From Candidatus Omnitrophota bacterium (GTDB taxonomy: Bacteria > Omnitrophota > Gorgyraeia > Gygaellales > Profunditerraquicolaceae), in contig JAQTRM010000018.1 in NCBI GenBank assembly GCA_028711825.1, positions 18,955-24,804 of the forward strand: a stretch of DNA of 5,850 bases. The letters are read 5' to 3'. A program made the translations under genes and the position numbers. Shown piece after piece: positions 1 to 5,127 of this stretch. Below the pieces are notes generated by a model, which searched no databases, was not told where the DNA came from, and worked only from the letters and a program-made list of their open reading frames with translations. Each line of letters begins with the position of its first letter. Within the stretch, counting starts at the first letter, position 1.

Positions 1-4
1 AAAA

Positions 5-985
5 ATGAATTTATTATTAGTGCGTCTTTTACTTATTTTCGGAAGCATGTTTATCGGTTACCAGAGTATGGTTTCCGGGGGGAATGGCTTGGCCGGTCTG
101 GCGCTTGGCGGCGCGGCGGCGCTGGTAATGATTTTTACCGAAATGGGCATGCGTAAAGTTTCGATGAGCGGGTTGTCGAGCGTGGTTTTCGGGCTGATCC
201 TGGGGTTGATCATGGCAAAACTTATAGGGGACGCTTTCAGCCTGGCGCCGGTAGATGCCGGAGCTCTTTCGCGGATCCGCGTGGGGTTGACCTTGGTCTT
301 CTGTTACCTGGGGATGGTGATGGCTTTGCGCGGTAAGGATGAGTTTAATATTATTATTCCTTACGTGCGGCTGCGCCGCCAGGATCAGTCGCAGGATATG
401 GTTCTTTTGGATACCAGCGTGATCATCGACGGCAGGATCGTAGATATCTGCAAGACCCATTTTTTAGGCGGCAAGCTGGTGATTCCGAAATTCGTGCTCC
501 GCGAACTCCAGCAGATCGCCGATTCCACCGACCCCATCAAGCGCCAGCGGGGGAGGCGGGGGCTGGAGATACTTAATACTATTCAGAATCAGCCGGGTAT
601 CGATATCGCCATTCATGAACAGGATTTTACCGAAACTACGGAGGTTGACGCCAAGCTGGTCCTTTTGGCGAAGATCCTGGAGGCAAAGATCCTTACCGTG
701 GATTTTAATTTAAACCGTGTCGCCAGCATCCAGGGGATCAAGGTTTTGAATATTAACGAGCTGGCTAATGCTCTTAAACCGGTGGTTTTTCCGGGCGAAG
801 AGATGCGCATCAAACTGATCAAGGAAGGTAAGGAGCATAATCAGGCGGTGGGTTATCTCGAAGACGGCACGATGGTAGTGGTGGAAGACGCGCGGCGCCT
901 CATCGGCCAGGATGTGAAAGTTTCGGTGACCTCGGTTCTGCAAACCCAGGCCGGCAGGATGATCTTTACCAAAGTGGAAAAATAA
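5..985 (+). CDS. Membrane-anchored PIN/TRAM-domain protein (YacL family), putative ribonuclease
   Basis: The 326-residue protein has the YacL layout. Four hydrophobic segments come first (about residues 3-22, 28-47, 56-80 and 91-109). A PIN nuclease domain (about 131-255) and a C-terminal TRAM domain (about 265-324) follow. The four acidic PIN positions are visible: D136 in LLDTSVIIDGR, E167 in VLRELQ, D215 in EVDAKLV and D233 in TVDFNLNR. This implies an intact metal-dependent nuclease site facing the cytoplasm, with TRAM as a likely RNA-binding module. The exact substrate of this family is not settled, so ribonuclease is an inference from the PIN fold. The ATG at position 5 begins directly with the first membrane helix as in relatives, but only four bases precede it, so its ribosome binding site and promoter lie outside the window and a longer N terminus cannot be excluded. 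The stop overlaps the ispD start by one base (TAATG). In Bacillus subtilis yacL likewise sits just before ispD, which supports the family call. Confidence 0.9.
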   Translation: MNLLLVRLLLIFGSMFIGYQSMVSGGNGLAGLALGGAAALVMIFTEMGMRKVSMSGLSSVVFGLILGLIMAKLIGDAFSLAPVDAGALSRIRVGLTLVFCYLGMVMALRGKDEFNIIIPYVRLRRQDQSQDMVLLDTSVIIDGRIVDICKTHFLGGKLVIPKFVLRELQQIADSTDPIKRQRGRRGLEILNTIQNQPGIDIAIHEQDFTETTEVDAKLVLLAKILEAKILTVDFNLNRVASIQGIKVLNINELANALKPVVFPGEEMRIKLIKEGKEHNQAVGYLEDGTMVVVEDARRLIGQDVKVSVTSVLQTQAGRMIFTKVEK

Positions 986-1659
986 TGCTGAGCGCGATCG
1001 TGGTGGCGGCCGGCAAAGGCAGGCGCCTTAAACTCGGGGTATCCAAGCCTTTGGTTAGAATAGGGAAATTTCCCGTCTTATATTATTCTTTGGATGTTCT
1101 GGACAGGCATCCGGATGTCGGCGCGATCGTAGTGGTGGCGAATAAAGAAAATCGCCGGCAGGTCGCGCTCCTGGTGGAAAAATATTCTTTCCGTAAGGTT
1201 AAAGAGGTGGTTTTAGGCGGGAAGCACCGCCAGGATTCGGTATATCGCGGCCTTCAGGCTTCTTCCGGAAGCGATTGGGTACTGATCCATGATGCCGCCC
1301 GTCCTTTTATCGATCGGGGGATGGTCGGCGCTGTGGTAAGGGCGGCTAAAAAAAGCGGGGCGGCGATTACGGCGGTAAAACCTAAAGCGACGATCAAGGT
1401 CTCCGGCAAGGATAATATCGTCAGGGAAACCTTAAAAAGGGATGAGCTTTGGGAGGTGCAGACCCCGCAGGTCTTCAGGAGGGCAGCGCTTGAGGAGGCT
1501 TACCTGAAGCACGGGAACGGCCGGGTTACGGACGACGCTTCTTTGGCGGAAAAGCTGGGGTTGAAGGTAAAAGTCGTTCCGGGGAGCTACGATAATATCA
1601 AGATCACTACCGGCGAGGACCTTCTGCTTGCCGCGTTAATCGTAAAGAGGGTAAAATGA
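985..1659 (+). CDS. ispD: 2-C-methyl-D-erythritol 4-phosphate cytidylyltransferase
   Basis: IspD transfers CMP from CTP to methylerythritol 4-phosphate, the third step of the cytoplasmic MEP pathway to isopentenyl diphosphate. At 224 residues it has the normal length. The nucleotide-binding loop is AAGKGRRLKLGVSKPL (8-23), in which R14 and K21 align with E. coli R20 and K27. Also present are GGKHRQDSVYRGL (78-90), HDAARP (102-107), LWEVQTPQVF (155-164), TDDASL (182-187) and NIKITTGEDL (204-213), where K206 corresponds to the C-terminal catalytic-site lysine. The region KPKATIKV (132-139) has Ala where E. coli has Asp of the DT motif; from memory, plant enzymes also have Ala here, so it is not evidence of inactivity. 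The start overlaps the upstream stop by one base, so translation is probably coupled; only a weak AGTGG-like purine patch precedes it. The end overlaps ispF by four bases. Confidence 0.96.
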   Translation: MLSAIVVAAGKGRRLKLGVSKPLVRIGKFPVLYYSLDVLDRHPDVGAIVVVANKENRRQVALLVEKYSFRKVKEVVLGGKHRQDSVYRGLQASSGSDWVLIHDAARPFIDRGMVGAVVRAAKKSGAAITAVKPKATIKVSGKDNIVRETLKRDELWEVQTPQVFRRAALEEAYLKHGNGRVTDDASLAEKLGLKVKVVPGSYDNIKITTGEDLLLAALIVKRVK

Positions 1660-2138
1660 GCGGCAGGATCGGGATCGGTTACGATATACACCGTTTAGTC
1701 GAAGGGCGGAAACTTTTTCTGGGAGGGATAGAATTTCCCTACGGTAAGGGGTGCCTCGGGCATTCCGACGGGGATCCGGTGCTGCATGCTGTCTGCGACG
1801 CCCTGCTGGGGGCTTTGGGGCTTGGGGATATCGGGGAACATTTTCCGGATACCGACCCCCGCTATAAAGGGATTCCCAGCAGCCGGCTGGTGGGTGAGGT
1901 TAAGCTTCTTCTTGATAAAAGCGGGTATGCGATAGACAATATGGATATTATCGTTATTACCGAGGAGCCGAAAATTTTTCCTTTTAAAATAGAGATGAAG
2001 AAAAAGATTTGTTTCCTGCTGGGGATCGAAGAATCCCGGCTGAATATTAAAGCTAAAACTAATGAAGAGTTGGATGCCCTGGGGAGGCGCGAGGCGGTTG
2101 CCTGCTGGGCGGGTGTTTCTTTAAGCGGGAGAGAATAA
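1656..2138 (+). CDS. ispF: 2-C-methyl-D-erythritol 2,4-cyclodiphosphate synthase
   Basis: IspF cyclises CDP-methylerythritol 2-phosphate to methylerythritol 2,4-cyclodiphosphate with release of CMP, two steps after IspD in the MEP pathway. It normally works as a homotrimer with a metal at each active site. The 160-residue length is standard. The metal ligands are clear: D10 and H12 in GYDIHRL, and H44 in HSDGDPVLHAVCDALLGA. GDIGEHFPDTDP (58-68) and NIKAKTNEELDALGR (130-144) are also recognisable. The C-terminal nucleotide-contact segment reads GRREA (143-147) where E. coli has GRGEG; this region varies between lineages. The ATG overlaps the ispD stop (ATGA), with an AGAGGG ribosome binding site at 1646-1651, four bases upstream. 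IspE, the intervening enzyme, is not in the window. Some bacteria fuse IspD and IspF, but here they are separate, coupled genes. Confidence 0.97.
   Translation: MSGRIGIGYDIHRLVEGRKLFLGGIEFPYGKGCLGHSDGDPVLHAVCDALLGALGLGDIGEHFPDTDPRYKGIPSSRLVGEVKLLLDKSGYAIDNMDIIVITEEPKIFPFKIEMKKKICFLLGIEESRLNIKAKTNEELDALGRREAVACWAGVSLSGRE
2127..2133 (+). promoter_or_regulatory. Shine-Dalgarno site fixing the cysE start
   Basis: GGGAGAG ends six bases before the ATG at 2140 and lies within the last codons of ispF. It is the strongest ribosome binding site in the block. It supports starting CysE at 2140, which includes the hydrophobic N terminus, rather than at one of the internal TTG codons nearer to the conserved FREDI motif. 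Confidence 0.7.
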
Positions 2139-2139
2139 A

Positions 2140-2832
2140 ATGTCGTATTTTTTGATAGTGCTGGCCGCGCTGCTGGCGGTATTTGCGTTAAAACTTGCGT
2201 TGTTGTCGGTATTGTTCCGCGAGGATATCCGGGCGGCGCAGAAAAGGGATCCGGCGGCGAAGAGTTTCCTGGAGATAGTCTTATTGTATCCCGGGCTGCA
2301 CGCGTTGATTTATTATCGCGTCGCGCACGCTTTATATAAAGCACGGTTGTTTTTTCCGGCGCGCCTGATCTCACAGCTGGCGAGGTTTGCCACCGGTATC
2401 GAGATCCACCCGGGAGCGGTGATCGGCAGGCGTTTTTTTATCGACCACGGCATGGGGGTGGTGATCGGCGAGACTACCGTGATTGGAGATGATGTCCTGC
2501 TTTACCAGGGGACAACCCTGGGGGGTACCGGGATCGTAACGGGTAAGCGGCATCCCACCATCGGCAACAGCGTGGTTATCGGCGCCGGAGCCAAGGTGCT
2601 GGGGAATATTATGATCGGCGACAATTCTTATATCGGGGCAAACGCGGTGGTGGTTAAGGATGTGCCGCCGAATTCCACGGTAGTCGGTATCCCCGGAAAG
2701 ATTACCAAACAGGACGGCAGGAAAATGGATACCGACCTGGACCACGCCCGGATGCTCGATCCCATTATGCAGGCGATAGAGGAGATACAGGATAAGATCG
2801 AGAAACTGGAAGAAAATAGCCGCAAGGTATAA
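2140..2832 (+). CDS. cysE: Serine O-acetyltransferase with N-terminal hydrophobic segment
   Basis: CysE transfers acetyl from acetyl-CoA to L-serine, giving O-acetylserine, the committed precursor of cysteine. The 230-residue protein is the short bacterial form. FREDI (26-30), DPAAKS (37-42) and LLYPGLHALIYYRVAH (48-63) form the helical part. A left-handed beta-helix with hexapeptide repeats follows (about 85-185), including IEIHPGAVIG, DHGMGVVIGET (102-112, with catalytic D102/H103), GGTG (128-131), GKRHPTIG (135-142, H138) and GAGAKVLGNI. A charged helix (about 205-227) ends the protein, in a region where many CysE tails mediate complex formation with cysteine synthase or feedback control. 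The odd feature is residues 3-25, almost wholly hydrophobic with one lysine, resembling a membrane anchor. Short CysE proteins usually begin close to the FREDI-equivalent motif. A strong ribosome binding site and a one-base gap after ispF favour this start. It lies directly before cysS, linking cysteine supply to tRNA charging. Confidence 0.93.
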   Translation: MSYFLIVLAALLAVFALKLALLSVLFREDIRAAQKRDPAAKSFLEIVLLYPGLHALIYYRVAHALYKARLFFPARLISQLARFATGIEIHPGAVIGRRFFIDHGMGVVIGETTVIGDDVLLYQGTTLGGTGIVTGKRHPTIGNSVVIGAGAKVLGNIMIGDNSYIGANAVVVKDVPPNSTVVGIPGKITKQDGRKMDTDLDHARMLDPIMQAIEEIQDKIEKLEENSRKV

Positions 2833-2838
2833 GTTTTA

Positions 2839-2884
2839 AGCTGTAAGTATTAAGCTTACAACTTGCGGCTTGTAACTTATAGCT
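2839..2884. repeat. AT-rich palindromic spacer sequence between cysE and cysS
   Basis: Most of the 60-base gap between cysE and cysS is an imperfect palindrome. AGCTGTAAGT at 2839-2848 pairs with ACTTATAGCT at 2875-2884, nine Watson-Crick pairs and one G-U. Inside it, TTACAA at 2856-2861 faces TTGTAA at 2870-2875 around an eight-base loop, and AAGCTT occurs at 2852-2857. The segment looks built of variants of a short TTAAGCTTACAA-like unit in both orientations. There is no run of T after the stem, so it is not a standard intrinsic terminator, and it is far too short for a T-box leader. It could be a small dispersed palindromic repeat or an mRNA stem that affects cysS translation. Confidence 0.6.
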
Positions 2885-2892
2885 GATCAACG

Positions 2893-4335
2893 ATGCCTAT
2901 CTTCATTTATAATTCACTTACCCGCAAAAAAGAGGAGTTTGTCCCCCTTAAGCCGCGAAAGGTCGGGATGTATGTCTGCGGCCCGACGGTATATGATGTT
3001 CCGCATATCGGGCATGCCCGCAGCGCCTATATCTTCGATGTGATCAGGAGATGCCTGATTTACCGGGGGTATGCCGTCAGATTCGTCAGGAATGTCACCG
3101 ATGTCGACGATAAAATTATCGATAAGGCGCAAAAAGAGTTCGCGGGGGAAGATCTTAATGCGGCGGTAAGCAAGGTTTCCAAAAAATACCTTGAGCTTTA
3201 TCACCAGGATATGAAAAGCCTGGGGATTAGGGATCCGGATAACGAACCCCGGGCGACCGAATACGTCAGCCCGCAGAAACCGTTAATGCAGGAGTTTATC
3301 GCCCTGTTGGTCGAGAAAGGCCGCGCCTATCTTTCCGGCGGGGACGTGTATTTCGACGTCAAGAAGGCCGCCGGATACGGCAAGCTTTCAAACCAGGCGA
3401 TCGAAAAAATGGAATCCGGGGCAAGGGTCGCCCCGGGAGAGAAAAAGAACGATTCGCTGGATTTTGCCTTATGGAAATCCGCCAAACCCGGAGAGCCCTC
3501 CTGGGAGAGCCCCTGGGGGCCGGGCCGCCCGGGATGGCATATCGAGTGTTCCGTGATGAGCTCGGATATCCTGGGAGATGAGTTTGATATCCACGGCGGG
3601 GGGGTCGACCTGATCTTTCCGCACCATGAAAACGAAGTCGCCCAGTCTGAGGGGGCGGGGAAAAAGTTCGCCCGCTACTGGATGCACCATGGACTGCTTA
3701 CCATCAACGGCCAGAAAATGGCCAAGTCGCTGGGGAATTTTATTACCATTAAGGACGTTTTAAATAAATACCCGGCGGATGTTTTAAAGATTTTTTACCT
3801 GCAGGCGCATTATTCAAGCCCTGTGGATTTTACCTGGGAGAAGCTCGATGAGGCGCATAAGGCCTGGCAAAGGTTCGAAATACTTTTTTTCAGGACCGCT
3901 CAGGCAAGAAAGATTTTTATCTCAGATTCGGTAAAAACCGCGGATTTCATCGAAAAGAATAAAAGTAATTTCATCCGCGCGATGGACGATAACTTTAACA
4001 CCCCGGATGCCCTGGCAAGCCTTTTTGAACTGGTCAGCGATACCAATAAATTTATGGATCGGGCGGAAGCGGACGCGGATTACGCGGCGGTGGTAAACGC
4101 GGCGGAAAAAACGATCCGGGAGCTCGGAGGAGATGTGTTGGGGCTTACCTTTGAATCGGGGCACGTAGAGTGCGGCATTTCTCCGGAAGAGGTCGAGGCG
4201 AAGATTTCCGAGAGGACAAAAGCCAAACAGGCCAAAGATTACCTTATGGCCGATAAGATCCGGAAAGAATTGGAAGCCCTGGATATAATTCTAGAGGATA
4301 CTAAAAACGGCACAATTTGGCGAAGAAAGTTATAG
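2893..4335 (+). CDS. cysS: Cysteine--tRNA ligase
   Basis: CysS is a class I aminoacyl-tRNA synthetase that charges tRNA-Cys using ATP in the cytoplasm. The 480-residue length is near the family norm (E. coli 461). The CysS signature is YVCGPTVYDVPHIGHARS (27-44), with the HIGH motif at 38-41. The KMSKS loop reads KMAKSLGN (275-282), with Ala in place of the first Ser. The zinc site that recognises cysteine is complete: C29, C219 in WHIECS, and H244 and E248 in FPHHENE. WGPGRPGWHIEC and HGGGVDLIFPHHENE lie in the catalytic fold. The C-terminal helical and anticodon-binding part runs to a typical end, GTIWRRKL. No clear Shine-Dalgarno sequence precedes the ATG, because the palindromic spacer runs almost up to it; the start is chosen because the next Met (residue 26) would remove the first strand before CGPT. 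Its TAG stop lies inside the left terminal repeat of the downstream element. Confidence 0.97.
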   Translation: MPIFIYNSLTRKKEEFVPLKPRKVGMYVCGPTVYDVPHIGHARSAYIFDVIRRCLIYRGYAVRFVRNVTDVDDKIIDKAQKEFAGEDLNAAVSKVSKKYLELYHQDMKSLGIRDPDNEPRATEYVSPQKPLMQEFIALLVEKGRAYLSGGDVYFDVKKAAGYGKLSNQAIEKMESGARVAPGEKKNDSLDFALWKSAKPGEPSWESPWGPGRPGWHIECSVMSSDILGDEFDIHGGGVDLIFPHHENEVAQSEGAGKKFARYWMHHGLLTINGQKMAKSLGNFITIKDVLNKYPADVLKIFYLQAHYSSPVDFTWEKLDEAHKAWQRFEILFFRTAQARKIFISDSVKTADFIEKNKSNFIRAMDDNFNTPDALASLFELVSDTNKFMDRAEADADYAAVVNAAEKTIRELGGDVLGLTFESGHVECGISPEEVEAKISERTKAKQAKDYLMADKIRKELEALDIILEDTKNGTIWRRKL

Positions 4336-4369
4336 CGTATGCCTTGTTTTGTTTCTCTCCGGGGCGCTC

Positions 4370-4392
4370 GTTTTGCCCCAGCGTGGCAAAAC
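4370..4392. repeat. Hairpin 1 within the inverted-repeat element
   Basis: GTTTTGCC (4370-4377) and GGCAAAAC (4385-4392) form a perfect 8-bp stem with a 7-base loop. The sequence after the stem is TTCACTCGG, without a T-run, so I do not call a terminator. Confidence 0.65.
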
Positions 4393-4418
4393 TTCACTCG
4401 GGTCGGCTGGCGTCGCTC

Positions 4419-4435
4419 TTTCGCCTTCGGCGAAA
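4419..4435. repeat. Hairpin 2 within the inverted-repeat element
   Basis: TTTCGCC (4419-4425) and GGCGAAA (4429-4435) form a perfect 7-bp stem around a TTC loop. The local sequence GCTCTTTCGCC echoes GCTCGTTTTGCC at the first hairpin, suggesting related arms. No T-run follows. Confidence 0.65.
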
Positions 4436-4521
4436 ACCGTGCCCGCTCCTGGCCTCCACGCCCGGCTCGAAACAAACCAAGCCATCCGCTATGAATCGAA
4501 TTGGCTTGAGAAGAAAGGCTT

Positions 4522-5127
4522 ATGAAGAATAAATTTATAACATTTGAAGGTTCCGAGGGGTGCGGCAAGAGCACCCAGTCGGAGATGCTGTTCTCTTACC
4601 TTAAGTCCAAAGGGGTAAAGGCGGTCTATCTGCGCGAGCCGGGCGGGGTGAAATTGAGCGAGGATATCCGCAGGATACTTCTTGATCCTGAAAGCAGGAT
4701 TTCCGCCGAAGCCGAGACGCTCCTTTATATGGCTTCCCGGGCGCAGCTGGTAGAAGAAGTGATCAAACCCGCGCTTAAATCGGGAGAGACCGTAGTCTGC
4801 GACCGTTTCCTGGATTCGACAATCGCATACCAGGGGTTCGGACTGGGGATCGATATCGGATTTATCAAGCTTCTGGGGAATTTTGCCACCCGGGGGATAA
4901 AACCGGACCTTACGATATTCCTGGACCTTCCGGTAGAAAAAGGGTTGAAGCACCGCGATAACCGCAAGGACCGTATCGAACAGCGCCCGGTATCCTATCA
5001 CGAGAAAGTCCGCCGGGGATACCTGAAGCTGGCCGAAGAAGAACCGGCAAGGATCCGGGTGGTTAAGGTTTTAGATGATAAAGATGCAACGCAGGAAGAA
5101 ATCCGGGAGATCGTGAATGCGCTTTAA
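4522..5127 (+). CDS. tmk: dTMP kinase (thymidylate kinase)
   Basis: Tmk phosphorylates dTMP to dTDP with ATP, an essential step towards dTTP in the cytoplasm. The protein has 201 residues, close to the usual 200-215. It has the P-loop GSEGCGKST (10-18), the substrate motif REPGG (38-42), DRFLDSTIAYQG (94-105, the DRY/DRF nucleoside-binding motif) and the strand DLTIFLDL (129-136). A lid segment rich in Arg/Lys follows (145-154, ending DRIEQ). The start gives the canonical MKNKFITFEG opening; a purine-rich AGAAAGG at 4512-4518 lies only three bases upstream, a rather close ribosome binding site. It follows the inverted-repeat element, so any local promoter would have to lie in or beside that element, but I see no convincing one. 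It overlaps holB by 11 bases, a pairing common in bacteria that links dTTP supply with replication. Confidence 0.97.
   Translation: MKNKFITFEGSEGCGKSTQSEMLFSYLKSKGVKAVYLREPGGVKLSEDIRRILLDPESRISAEAETLLYMASRAQLVEEVIKPALKSGETVVCDRFLDSTIAYQGFGLGIDIGFIKLLGNFATRGIKPDLTIFLDLPVEKGLKHRDNRKDRIEQRPVSYHEKVRRGYLKLAEEEPARIRVVKVLDDKDATQEEIREIVNAL
5105..5109 (+). promoter_or_regulatory. Shine-Dalgarno site for holB within tmk
   Basis: GGGAG lies seven bases before the ATG at 5117, inside the last codons of tmk. It supports an overlapping start, so that tmk and holB are translated as a coupled pair. Confidence 0.6.

Larger units (their letters stand above)
4332..4492. repeat. 161-bp element with imperfect terminal inverted repeats and internal hairpins (MITE- or REP-like)
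   Basis: The left end (4332-4355) and right end (4469-4492) are inverted repeats, matching at 21 of 24 positions; mismatched pairs are 4338/4486, 4342/4482 and 4347/4477. The innermost run TTTGTTTC (4348-4355) pairs perfectly with GAAACAAA (4469-4476). The symmetry resumes further in with CCGGGGCG (4359-4366) against CGCCCGG (4459-4465), one base bulged. The interior carries two further perfect hairpins. No credible protein is encoded: frames are open on both strands, but the translations are Arg/Pro/Ser-rich and match nothing I recognise. No T-run follows either hairpin, so it is not an obvious terminator. The architecture fits a non-autonomous inserted repeat or a folded RNA element. Its copy number elsewhere cannot be judged from one window. 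Confidence 0.72.

Noticed and set aside
1862..2374. Minus-strand 170-codon open frame opposite ispF and cysE
   Set aside because: It is fully antisense to two clear genes, and its composition is that of a shadow frame.
2833..2892. T-box or other cysteine riboswitch-like leader before cysS
   Set aside because: The whole gap is 60 bases, too short for a T-box, and no T-box consensus or terminator/antiterminator pair is present.
4370..4435. Rho-independent terminators after cysS
   Set aside because: Two perfect hairpins exist, but neither is followed by a T-run on either strand; they fit better as parts of the inverted-repeat element.
4465..4500. Promoter for tmk-holB with a TATGAAT -10-like box at 4490-4496
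   Set aside because: No matching -35 box is found at the right distance, and the box overlaps the end of the inverted repeat; too weak to call.
4478..4508. Extra hairpin CAAGCCA (4478-4484) with TGGCTTG (4502-4508) before tmk
   Set aside because: The 7-bp stem is real, but its loop is 17 bases and it competes with the terminal inverted repeat; not enough to call a regulatory structure.
4317..4532. Plus-strand 71-codon open frame across the cysS-tmk spacer
   Set aside because: It overlaps the end of cysS and the start of tmk, has no ribosome binding site, lies over the inverted-repeat element, and its Arg/Pro/Ser-rich translation resembles no family I know.
4239..4574. Minus-strand 111-codon open frame over the same spacer
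   Set aside because: It is antisense to the ends of cysS and tmk and is open because the element is G+C-rich. Such frames could be annotated as false hypothetical proteins wherever the repeat occurs.
4489..5001. Minus-strand 170-codon open frame opposite tmk
   Set aside because: It is antisense to a strongly supported tmk, with no recognisable motif.
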